A stretch of DNA of 64,000 bases from Sulfomarinibacter sp963741385 (GTDB taxonomy: Bacteria > Acidobacteriota > Thermoanaerobaculia > Thermoanaerobaculales > Sulfomarinibacteraceae), in the NCBI GenBank assembly GCA_963741385.1, contig CAVUHO010000014.1:434001-498000 (forward strand), in the 5' to 3' direction. A program made the position numbers and the translations under genes. Shown in pieces: positions 42,966 through 50,579 of this stretch (the first letter of the stretch is position 1; each line of letters begins with the position of its first letter). A model generated the notes under the pieces. It was not told where the DNA came from and did not search any database. It saw only the letters and a list, made by a program, of their open reading frames with translations.

Positions 42966-44234
42966 TGCCCGTCGAAGTCAAGATCCCGGAGGTCGGTGAG
43001 TCCATCACCGAAGGCGTGCTGGTGGAGTGGTCGGCGAGCGACGGCGCCGTGGTCGCGGCCGAGGACCCGCTGCTGGTGCTCGAGACCGACAAGATCACGA
43101 TGAATGTCAACGCCGACGCCGCGGGCCGGCTGAAGATCCTGGTGGGCGAGGGTGAAACGGTCGCCGTAGGCCAGGTTGTGGGCACGATCGATACCGAGGC
43201 CGTCGCAGACGCGCCCGCGAAACCCGCCGCTCGGCCCTCGCAGAGCCCGAAGGTTCCTGAAACGTCGACCGCAGCACCCGTGGAACCGCAGACGTCACCC
43301 GAGGTCGCCGGGCTCTCGCCCGCCGTCCAGCGGATGGTGCTCGAGCACGGACGTCGACCCCAGTGAAATCGAGGGCACAGGAAAGGACGGCAGGATCCTC
43401 AAGGGCGATGTCATCCGCTTTGTCGAGAGCCACACCGACGAGCCACAGGCCACGCCTCCACCGGCAGCGCCCGCCCGGCCCCCGGCAGCACCGCCGAAAC
43501 CCGCCGCCTCCCCGCCGCCGCCGGCCGCCACCGGCGATCGCCAGACCCGCGCGCCGATGTCCCGTCTGAGGCAGCGGCTCGCCGAACGTCTCGTCGAGGT
43601 GCAGCACAACGCCGCCATCCTGACGACCTTCAACGAGGTCGACATGAGCGCGGTCATGGATCTCCGCGCGGCCTACAAGGACGCCTTCAAGAAACGCCAC
43701 GGCATCGGCCTCGGCTTCATGTCCTTCTTCGTCAAGGCCACGGTGGACGCCCTCAAGACCGTGCCCGGCGTCAACGCCTACATCGAGGGCGACGAGATCG
43801 TCACCAACCACTACTACGACATCGGTGTCGCGGTCAGCACCGACAAGGGTCTGGTGGTGCCGGTGGTCCGCGACGCCGACCGTTTGACGATGGCCGGGAT
43901 CGAGGCCGGAATCGCCGACCTCGCCACACGCGCTCAGGAGCGACGCCTCGATCTCTCCGATCTCACCGGGGCCGTCTTCACCATCTCCAACGGCGGCGTG
44001 TTCGGGTCGCTGCTTTCGACCCCGATTCTCAACCCTCCCGGCAGCGCCATCCTCGGGATGCACTCGATTCAGAAACGTCCGGTGGCGGTGAATGACGAGG
44101 TCGTCATTCGCCCGATGATGTACCTCGCCGTGTCCTACGACCACCGCATCGTTGACGGGCGCGAGGCCGTCACCTTCCTCAAACGGGTCAAGGAGTGCAT
44201 CGAGAACCCGGAACGCATGATGTTGGAGATTTGA
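42965..44234 (+). CDS. sucB: 2-oxoglutarate dehydrogenase E2 (dihydrolipoyl succinyltransferase), one frameshift
   Basis: About 422 residues if joined. The ATG at 42965 overlaps the sucA stop (TGATG), with GGAGGAGG upstream. The order is a lipoyl domain with Lys in LETDKITMNV (about residue 42), a Pro/Ala linker, a peripheral-subunit-binding domain (SPAVQRMVLEHG / VDPSEIEGTGKDGRILKGDV), a second Pro-rich linker, and the catalytic domain with YDHRIVDGREAV. The break lies inside the binding domain at about 43352, where one extra C (CGGACGTCG) shifts the frame. The succinyl type rather than acetyl type is supported by the neighbouring sucA. Confidence 0.9.
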
Positions 44235-44237
44235 CCC

Positions 44238-45635
44238 ATGGAACGCCTCGACCTCGTGATCATCGGCTCAGGGCCCGGCGGCTACGTATGCGCCATCCGC
44301 GCCGCGCAGTTGGGCTTGAAAACGGCGCTGGTCGAACAGCACAGCGCCCTCGGCGGTACCTGCCTCAACGTTGGCTGCATCCCTTCGAAGGCGCTGCTCG
44401 AGTCGTCCGAGTTTTATGAGGCCGCGCGCGAGCGCGCGGCTGATTTCGGCGTCGTGGTCTCCGATGTCGGTCTCGACCTGCAACAGATGATGGTCCGCAA
44501 GTCCGGCATTGTCACCGAGCTCACCGACGGCGTCGCCGGGCTGATGAAAAAGAACAAGGTCACCGTCTTCACGGGACGCGGTGTCGTGACCGCTCCGGGG
44601 AAGGTCACGGTTCACGGCGAAGACGGCGAAAAGGTGCTCGAGACCGCCAACATCTGCCTCGCCATGGGCTCGGTGCCGGTCGAGTTGCCGTTTCTCCCGT
44701 TCGACGGTGAACGGGTGGTCTCCTCCACCGAGGCACTCGAGTTCACAGCGGTCCCGAAGAGCCTGGTCGTGATCGGCGCCGGCGCGGTGGGACTCGAACT
44801 CGGCAGCGTCTGGCGGCGCCTCGGCGCCGAGGTCACCGTGGTCGAAATGCTCCCCACCATCGCGCCGTTCGCCGACAGGCAGATGGCCAAGACCCTGCAG
44901 CGGTCCCTCGCCGACCAGGGTATCGAATTTCGCCTCGAGACCAAGGTCACCGCCGGCAAGGTGCTCAAAAAGAACGTCAAGCTGACTTTGGAGGACACCA
45001 AGGGAGCGACCGAAGATCTGACCTGCGACACGGTGCTGGTAGCGGTGGGCCGGAGGCCCAATACCACCAGTGCGGGAATCGATGCGGTCGGTATCGCACT
45101 CGATGACCACGGTCGCGTGGCCGTCGATGACCACTTCCGCACTAACGTCGAGGGGATCTTCGCCATCGGCGATCTGGTGCGCGGACCGATGCTCGCCCAC
45201 AAGGCAGAGGACGAGGGCGTGGCGCTGGCCGAACAACTCGCGGGCATGCCCGGCCACGTCAACTACGACGTCATCCCCAACGTGGTCTACACCGAGCCCG
45301 AGCTCGCAATGGTCGGCCGCAACGAGGCGGAACTCAAGGAGGCCGGCATTGCCTTCAACACCGGCCGCTTCATGTTCCGCGCCAACGGCCGCGCCAAGGG
45401 GCTGGGGCTGCTCGACGGCATGGTCAAGATCCTCGCCGATCAGACCACCGATGAGATCCTCGGTGTCCACATGGTGGGCCCCCGCGTCTCCGAATTGATC
45501 GCTGAGGCCGCTGTGGCGATGGAGTTCCGGGCCTCGGCCGAGGACCTCGCGCGCACCTGCCACGCCCACCCCACCCTGTCGGAGGTGGTCAGGGAGGCGG
45601 CCTTGGCCGTCGACAAGAGGGCGCTGCATTCTTGA
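44238..45635 (+). CDS. lpdA: Dihydrolipoyl dehydrogenase (E3)
   Basis: 465 residues, three bases after sucB. E3 reoxidises the dihydrolipoyl group with FAD and NAD+. The FAD motif IIGSGPGGYVCAIRAAQLG, the redox disulfide GGTCLNVGCIPSK, the NAD motif VVIGAGAVGLELGSVW and the C-terminal active-site His-Glu pair (CHAHPTLSE) are all intact. With sucA and sucB it completes the OGDH complex; it may also serve other 2-oxoacid dehydrogenases. A 455-base repeat-rich gap follows. Confidence 0.95.
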   Translation: MERLDLVIIGSGPGGYVCAIRAAQLGLKTALVEQHSALGGTCLNVGCIPSKALLESSEFYEAARERAADFGVVVSDVGLDLQQMMVRKSGIVTELTDGVAGLMKKNKVTVFTGRGVVTAPGKVTVHGEDGEKVLETANICLAMGSVPVELPFLPFDGERVVSSTEALEFTAVPKSLVVIGAGAVGLELGSVWRRLGAEVTVVEMLPTIAPFADRQMAKTLQRSLADQGIEFRLETKVTAGKVLKKNVKLTLEDTKGATEDLTCDTVLVAVGRRPNTTSAGIDAVGIALDDHGRVAVDDHFRTNVEGIFAIGDLVRGPMLAHKAEDEGVALAEQLAGMPGHVNYDVIPNVVYTEPELAMVGRNEAELKEAGIAFNTGRFMFRANGRAKGLGLLDGMVKILADQTTDEILGVHMVGPRVSELIAEAAVAMEFRASAEDLARTCHAHPTLSEVVREAALAVDKRALHS

Positions 45636-45638
45636 TCA

Positions 45639-45670
45639 GTTTTGAGTTTTGAATTTTGAATTTTGAATTC
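45639..45670. repeat. AATTTTGA microsatellite, second locus
   Basis: AGTTTTGAGTTTTGAATTTT and then GAATTTTGAATTC start four bases after the lpdA stop. It is the same repeat as at 17169-17270. Confidence 0.65.
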
Positions 45671-45722
45671 CGGACCGGTCATCCCACCGACAATTGATGC
45701 CTGAGTGCTCAGGGCGAGTGAA

Positions 45723-45928
45723 CCGCGTGCGGCGGAGGTGTCCGGCTTCGCCTCTGGCTACGCCGGGACAGGCCACATCTTTGAGGTGGCTCCTCACGGG
45801 AAGCGCGTTCTGATACGGCCCGCGTGCGGCGGAGGTGCCATTTTGAACATTGTCGGACGCCAGGACATCCCGGTCGGAGGGATGATTCGGGCAGACAATG
45901 TTCGAGGTGGCTCCTCTCGGGAAGCGCG
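45723..45928. repeat. Duplicated A-B modules
   Basis: Module A (CCGCGTGCGGCGGAGGTG, 18 bases) is at 45723-45740 and 45820-45837. Module B (GAGGTGGCTCCTCACGGGAA plus GCGCG, 25 bases, one mismatch) is at 45783-45807 and 45904-45928. The order is A-B-A-B with different spacers. Confidence 0.75.
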
Positions 45929-46090
45929 CCCGCAAAGGCATGTCGGCGCGAGATTTTTGAATGGCGAGTCATTTCTATAATTTTTCTAGAAAATTTCTAT
46001 ATTTCTGGAATTATTCAAGATTTTATCTAATTGAACTCCGTGAATCGGACAACCCGACCGGCGTGCCGGTCACAACCACGGAGGTAGATC

Positions 46091-46873
46091 ATGAAGTCGA
46101 AAATCACACTCACCCTGGCGATTCTGGCGCTGGCCGCGCCGGCGCTGTTTGCCCTCAACCCCGGCATCGAGCACTTCGTTGCCGGAGCAACCCGCGGCGA
46201 AGGTCGCGCCGGAGCGTTCTGGGTCACCGACCTGACCGCCTTCAACCCCAACGCTGAAGCGATCGAGGTCGACATCTACTGGCTGCCGAGGGGCAAGAAC
46301 AACGCCGCCCAAACCCCGGTCACCGTGACCATTCCGGGCTACACCTCGGTCACCGTGCCCGACGTGATCAAAAACGTCTTCGGTCAGGACGCGGCCAACG
46401 GCGGGTTCCGGATCGTCGGCAGTGCGCTCGTGGCTGGCAGCGTCTACGTCTACGACCAGAACGGCCCCTACGGCGTCTCCCTCGAGGCGACCCCGATCGA
46501 GGGCCACGTCGCGGCCGATGACGCCAAATCGCGGCCTTCGGTGCTCGACTTCACCAACATCTTCGGCATCGAGGAGAACTCGGCCTGGCGCACCAACTTC
46601 ATGGGCGTCGGCACCGACCCCAACGGCACCTTGTTCGACCTGCGGATCTTCGACGCCGCGGGCGAGGTCATCGCCGATGTCAAGGACATTCCGTTGAAGG
46701 CCTGGGAGACGCAGCTGTGGGAGCTCGGACGCGACCTCGGCATCACCGACCTCGACGGCGGCTTCATGGAGATCACCGTGACCTCTGGCGGTGGCATCTT
46801 CGCCGCCTCGCGGGTCTCGAACTTGACCAACGACGGCCAGATCCTCGAGCAGTGGATCCTCCTCGGCGAATAA
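46091..46873 (+). CDS. Secreted protein with two beta domains, function unknown
   Basis: 260 residues; ATG follows ACGGAGGTAGATC. A clear signal peptide (TLAILALAAPALFALNPG) is followed by two similar beta domains, each with an FWVTDLTAFNPNAEAIEV-like opening (about residues 38-60 and again RTNFMGVGTDPNGTLFDLRI). The same layout is found in the protein at 49387-50235, which seems to be a paralogue. Such two-domain exported proteins are frequent in Acidobacteriota, but I know no function. It has its own A/T-rich promoter region and a strong terminator, so it may be highly expressed. Confidence 0.65.
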   Translation: MKSKITLTLAILALAAPALFALNPGIEHFVAGATRGEGRAGAFWVTDLTAFNPNAEAIEVDIYWLPRGKNNAAQTPVTVTIPGYTSVTVPDVIKNVFGQDAANGGFRIVGSALVAGSVYVYDQNGPYGVSLEATPIEGHVAADDAKSRPSVLDFTNIFGIEENSAWRTNFMGVGTDPNGTLFDLRIFDAAGEVIADVKDIPLKAWETQLWELGRDLGITDLDGGFMEITVTSGGGIFAASRVSNLTNDGQILEQWILLGE

Positions 46874-46898
46874 CCGGAATCTGAATCAAACAGGATCA

Positions 46899-46930
46899 GG
46901 GGGAGTGAAGGCTCCCCCTTTTTCTTTTGT
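46899..46930 (+). terminator. Rho-independent terminator
   Basis: GGGGGAG, loop TGAAGG, CTCCCCC, then TTTTTCTTTT. It ends the transcript of the secreted-protein gene. Confidence 0.9.
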
Positions 46931-47011
46931 ATCCCTTCCCTCCGCTCCTCGGCGCCAACTCGGCGCGATGCACGAACGCTGGTGACCCAAAATGATCGGC
47001 GCGACCCGAGT

Positions 47012-47026
47012 TATAGTGATGGCATG
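47012..47026 (+). promoter_or_regulatory. -10 box TATAGT six bases before the ATG start (leaderless candidate)
   Basis: TATAGT at 47012-47017 is followed by six bases and ATG at 47024, with no ribosome site. The geometry is that of 17984-17998. Confidence 0.45.
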
Positions 47027-48004
47027 CGAGCCGTCATTTTTGACCGACCCGGAGACGAATTCGTTCTTCGCGTGGCCGAGGTGCCACCGCCGGTCTGCGG
47101 TCCGACCGAGGTGCGGATCCAGGTGGCCGGTGCAGGCGTCAACCGGGCGGATCTCCTGCAGCGCAAGGGGCTCTACCCCCCACCATTCGGCGCCTCGTTG
47201 ATCCTCGGTCTGGAGTGCTCGGGAATCGTCAGGGAAATCGGGGAAGAAGTTACCGGTGTTGGAGAGGGCGATCTCGTCATGGCTCTCCTGACGGGGGGCG
47301 GCTACGCGGAGCAGGTCGTGACCCCGGCAGAAACCGTGATGAAGGTTCCGGACGGTTTGCCTACGGTCGAGGCGGGTGGCGTCCCGGAAGTCTTTCTCAC
47401 CGCTTTCCTCAACCTTTTTCTCCTCGGTGGCCTCGAGAGCGGACGCTTGGCGCTGGTCCATGGCGGCAGCGGCGGGGTCGGCACGGCCGCCATTCAACTG
47501 ATCCGTTCCGCTGGTGCCCAGGTGTTGGTGACGGCCGGGTCAGACAAACGCTGCGAACGGTGTCGCGAACTCGGCGCCGATCACGCCTTCAACCACCGAC
47601 ACGCGGGCTGGGTCCAGGATGCGCTCCACGCCACCGATGGGCGCGGCGTCGACGTCATTCTCGACTGTGTCGGCGCTCCCTATCTCGGCCATCATCTCGA
47701 GGTGCTCTCGAGCGGCGGACGGCTGGTGGTTATCGGTCTCCAGGGCGGGCACGAAGCCGCTCTCGACCTCTCCATTATGATGCGCAAACGCCTCACAATC
47801 ATCGGTTCGACACTCCGCGCACGTCCAGTGGCCGAGAAAAGTCGAATCATCAGCGCCTTTGTTCATCAATTCGGACAGGAGCTCGAAAACGGCACCATCC
47901 GGCCGATCGTCGATCGGATTCTGCCCTTCGACCGCGCGGCGGAGGCCCACCGCCTGCTCGCCGCCGGCGACATCTTCGGCAAGCTCATCCTCACTCCGAA
48001 CTGA
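47024..48004 (+). CDS. NAD(P)H-quinone oxidoreductase (PIG3/zeta-crystallin type)
   Basis: 326 residues of the medium-chain dehydrogenase superfamily without zinc. The N-terminal GroES-like domain has GAGVNRADLLQRKGLYPPP and GLECSGIVREIGEEV. The NADPH-binding motif is VHGGSGGVGTAAIQL. The C terminus has IGSTLRARPVAEK and GDIFGKLIL, as in PIG3-type enzymes. It should reduce quinones with NADPH. ATG at 47024 is preferred to ATG at 46982, because the homologous region begins MRAVIFDRPG and a -10 box lies just upstream. It converges with a DapA-family gene across a repeat element. Confidence 0.85.
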   Translation: MRAVIFDRPGDEFVLRVAEVPPPVCGPTEVRIQVAGAGVNRADLLQRKGLYPPPFGASLILGLECSGIVREIGEEVTGVGEGDLVMALLTGGGYAEQVVTPAETVMKVPDGLPTVEAGGVPEVFLTAFLNLFLLGGLESGRLALVHGGSGGVGTAAIQLIRSAGAQVLVTAGSDKRCERCRELGADHAFNHRHAGWVQDALHATDGRGVDVILDCVGAPYLGHHLEVLSSGGRLVVIGLQGGHEAALDLSIMMRKRLTIIGSTLRARPVAEKSRIISAFVHQFGQELENGTIRPIVDRILPFDRAAEAHRLLAAGDIFGKLILTPN

Positions 48005-48079
48005 AGAAGAGCCTCGATCACCTCTGATGGCTGGCCGAGGCACACCTTGACTTCGAACCCACATGCCAGGTCTCTCAAA

Positions 48080-48285
48080 CTGTCATCCCGACCGCAGGCC
48101 CGAAGGGCCGAAGCGGAGGGACCTGTTCGACCCGCTTCGTTCGTTCAGGGAGGAATTCCGCGGGCGGTTTGAAAAGCGACCTTGTCTGTAGCCTCCGCAA
48201 AGATCCCTCCGCTCAGTCGCTGCGCTCCCTCGGTCGGGATGACAGGAGGGCTCGACCGGCTGCGCTCCCTCGGTCGGGATGACAG
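48080..48285. repeat. MITE-like inverted-repeat element, copy 2, with one extra end unit
   Basis: The left arm CTGTCATCCCGACCGCAGGC leads to AAGCGGAGGGACCT. The right arm is AAGATCCCTCCGCT, then CTGCGCTCCCTCGGTCGGGA and TGACAG ending at 48245. A further 40-base copy of the right end follows (48246-48285). The first 20 bases including TCAAA are the same as in copy 1 at 22735. The gap 48005-48398 holds nothing else that I can support. Confidence 0.65.
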
Positions 48286-48398
48286 ACGGGGTGGGCCGGC
48301 TCCGCGTTTTCCGTCACGTTGACGTGGACACACATGTGGAGTCGATGAGAAGACAATCTGAAGAAACGACCAGGGGCCTTTCTGACTGTGTCGTGGAA

Positions 48399-49268
48399 TC
48401 AACCGACTCTCGGCCTGCTCTCGGGTGGAACCAGTTCGCAGTAGGTCTCCCAGAGTTGGTCGGCGCGTTCGGGCTCGAGATCGACCAGCGGCGGACGGGT
48501 CGCGTAGTCACCGAGCCCGCAGCGGTGGAGAATCGCCTTGACCGAGGGCCCGAGGCCGAAGGCCTCGAGCAGCCCGCGAACCGCATCGAGCCTGTCCTGC
48601 TCCGCTTCGCCGCGGCGCGCCGCGCCCACCAGCGCCGGCGCGACGCTGGCTGCGGCGCTGATGCTGCCGCGCCCGCCTGCTCGTGCACAGGCCGTCACCA
48701 GGCGGTCGGTACCAACCATATAGACCCGATCCGCAAATCGGCGGCTGAGCCGAATCAGTTCATCCGGACTGCCCGAGCTGTCTTTGACCCCCGCAAAACG
48801 GGGGTGGCCGTCGATCGCGTCGAGCAGCTCGTCGGAGATCGGGATCCCGGTCACCTGGGGAATGTGATAGAGCAGCACCGGCACCTCGGCGTGGTCGAAG
48901 ACCTCGCCGAAAAAGGCGGCGAGACCCGCCGTCGGCGCTGCGCGAAAATAAAAGGGAGGCGGACACAGCACGGAGCCGAAACCGCTTGCCGCCGCCATCC
49001 TCACCATCTCCAGAACCTCGACCACCGAGCAGGATCCGACCCCGAGCATCAGCTCCAGACCGGTCTCGGCCGCCGCCGCGGCCTCCGCGACCTGCAGCCT
49101 TTCGGCCAGCGAAAAGGACGGGAACTCGCCGTTGGTGCCCAGCACCAGGGCACCGTCGAGCCCCTGGGAAGCCAGCCATGTCAGGTGCGACGTCAGCGCC
49201 GCCGCGTCGAACTCGAACCGGCGGTCGAGCGGTGTCGGGACCGGTGCGTAGGCGCCTCGTGGCATCAT
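48399..49268 (-). CDS. Dihydrodipicolinate synthase/N-acetylneuraminate lyase family aldolase
   Basis: 289 residues; ATG at 49268 follows CGGAGG. The family makes or splits C-C bonds next to pyruvate or a related 2-oxoacid through a Schiff base. The catalytic Lys is in FAGVKDSSGSPDEL, the Tyr in VLLYHIPQVTGIPIS, and the pyruvate-binding loop is LGTNGEFPSFSLAER (GTxGE pattern). DapA proper usually has GTTGE; the Asn here and the lack of lysine genes nearby make DapA itself less likely than a catabolic lyase. It is divergent from the secreted-protein gene at 49387. Confidence 0.8.
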   Translation of the reverse strand: MMPRGAYAPVPTPLDRRFEFDAAALTSHLTWLASQGLDGALVLGTNGEFPSFSLAERLQVAEAAAAAETGLELMLGVGSCSVVEVLEMVRMAAASGFGSVLCPPPFYFRAAPTAGLAAFFGEVFDHAEVPVLLYHIPQVTGIPISDELLDAIDGHPRFAGVKDSSGSPDELIRLSRRFADRVYMVGTDRLVTACARAGGRGSISAAASVAPALVGAARRGEAEQDRLDAVRGLLEAFGLGPSVKAILHRCGLGDYATRPPLVDLEPERADQLWETYCELVPPESRPRVG

Positions 49269-49339
49269 GATCGTGCCTCCGGTCGTGGAGTTTAACAGTG
49301 GATTGACACCCCCGCTCAACGGGTCGGGCCTCTGTTCCG

Positions 49340-49345
49340 TATAAT
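49340..49345 (+). promoter_or_regulatory. -10 box TATAAT for the secreted-protein gene
   Basis: TATAAT lies 41 bases before the ATG at 49387, which gives a short leader that contains the ribosome site CGGAGGG. No clear -35 box is seen. Confidence 0.45.
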
Positions 49346-49386
49346 CAGAGGTCACGGATGAATTCCGTGTCGGAGGGCCCGCGCGC

Positions 49387-50235
49387 ATGTTTCTTCGCAG
49401 ATTCTTCCCGGTCGTTCTGTTGCTGCTCGCGGCGCTGCCGTCCGCGGCGGGCGAGCTGGTGCTGCCGGTCTTTGCACTCAATCTCGAAGGTCGCCACGGC
49501 GATCTCTGGAGTTCGGAGCTCTATCTCACCAACCCCGGCGATCAGCCTGTCCTGGTGGAACTCACCCGGTTTCTCCGCGGCGACATCGAAAGAGCGACTC
49601 CTTGCGATCTCTTCATGACGCCGACCCGGGTCGTCCCGCCGCAGTCGGCGACGGTGTGGACCGCGGCCGGTCTCGCGACCGATCTCGGGTGCGCGGACTC
49701 GGCGAGAGGCGGTCTTGTGCTGCGGGCGGACGGTCCGCTGCACGTGACCAGTCGTTTGGTCAATACCGCCGGGAGAGATGAAGGCAACCCGGGAGCGGTC
49801 CTGTCGGGCCCGGGAGAGGCCTTTGACGCGATACCCATCGACCGGCTTCCCGCCGCGGGCGCCTACCTCCTGCCGGCCCTCATGTGGCACCGCAAGCCAT
49901 GTGAGGGTGCTCCGAAGTTCGAGACGGTGGTGGGCTTTACCAACCCCGGCGCAGACGCTGTCGAGGTGGTCTTCGATGTGCCCCACGAGGTCAGCCGGTC
50001 CGTCAACATCGACGGGCGCGAGGTCTACCTTCCCTATCGTCTTGAAGTGAAGGCAGGTTCGTGGCAGCAGATTCGGCTGTCGCCCCGGCTCGACGACACT
50101 GCCGAGTGCGGCGGCGTCGAGAGCTTTCTCGTGAGGCTCGACCTCTCGGGCCCCCTGGCAGTTTACGCATCGGTCATCGATCGCAAGAGCGGGGATCCGA
50201 GGACCGTCACAACGGTTCCGCTGACCTCACCGTAG
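49387..50235 (+). CDS. Secreted protein with two beta domains, paralogue of the 46091 gene
   Basis: 282 residues. The signal peptide is FFPVVLLLLAALPSAAGE. Two beta domains follow: LWSSELYLTNPGDQPVLVEL at about 38-57 and FETVVGFTNPGADAVEVVFD at about 178-197. The TNPG pattern with the hydrophobic strand after it matches the FNPNAEAIEVDI block of the protein at 46091-46873. Three or four Cys suggest disulfides. Function unknown. The start is set by CGGAGGG upstream of ATG at 49387. Confidence 0.65.
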   Translation: MFLRRFFPVVLLLLAALPSAAGELVLPVFALNLEGRHGDLWSSELYLTNPGDQPVLVELTRFLRGDIERATPCDLFMTPTRVVPPQSATVWTAAGLATDLGCADSARGGLVLRADGPLHVTSRLVNTAGRDEGNPGAVLSGPGEAFDAIPIDRLPAAGAYLLPALMWHRKPCEGAPKFETVVGFTNPGADAVEVVFDVPHEVSRSVNIDGREVYLPYRLEVKAGSWQQIRLSPRLDDTAECGGVESFLVRLDLSGPLAVYASVIDRKSGDPRTVTTVPLTSP

Positions 50236-50243
50236 AGCGTAAT

Positions 50244-50579
50244 TCAAGTCAGCGGCAGCGTCGGCTGCCCCCGCGGCTTGACGATCCAGACGAGCCGGAA
50301 AACGCCCTCGCCGAGCGGGATGAGTTCGAAGTGTGGTGGCCGGTTCTTTTCCCAGTTGTCGAGGTCGTTTCGCGCCAGAAGAATCCTGATCTCCGGCGAG
50401 CGGAGTTCTGGGGACCCTTCCCAGAAACTCGCCGTCAACGGGATCTCCGCCGGGTCCGGACCGTCCGGCAGGTACACGCTCACCGTTGTCCACTCGGGGC
50501 GAAAGTAGAGGCTCACGTCTTCCTCGAGGACGCGAAGTCCGTAGGTGCTGTGGCCGTCATACCAGGCGGATACAATCAT
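50244..50579 (-). CDS. Small hypothetical protein in the pfkA operon
   Basis: 111 residues; its ATG directly follows the stop of the phosphofructokinase gene, so both are surely on one mRNA. It is acidic and beta-rich (STYGLRVLEEDVSLYFRPEW, GEGVFRLVWIVKPRG) with no signal peptide or membrane segment. I recognise no family. A role next to phosphofructokinase is possible from position only. Confidence 0.65.
   Translation of the reverse strand: MIVSAWYDGHSTYGLRVLEEDVSLYFRPEWTTVSVYLPDGPDPAEIPLTASFWEGSPELRSPEIRILLARNDLDNWEKNRPPHFELIPLGEGVFRLVWIVKPRGQPTLPLT

Larger units (their letters stand above)
45636..46090. other. 455-base repeat-rich gap with A/T-rich promoter region
   Basis: The gap holds an AATTTTGA microsatellite (45639-45670), a duplicated module block (45723-45928), an inverted repeat GAACATTGTC/GACAATGTTC (45845-45854 and 45894-45903), and then a very A/T-rich stretch (45955-46030) with TATAAT at 45976-45981 and the palindrome TTTCTAGAAA at about 45984-45993. 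The last part is probably the promoter of the secreted-protein gene at 46091. The open frames in it show no recognisable protein. Confidence 0.55.

Noticed and set aside
48399..49268. True DapA of lysine synthesis
   Set aside because: The family is certain, but the GTNGE loop and the lack of lysine genes nearby do not support that specific role.
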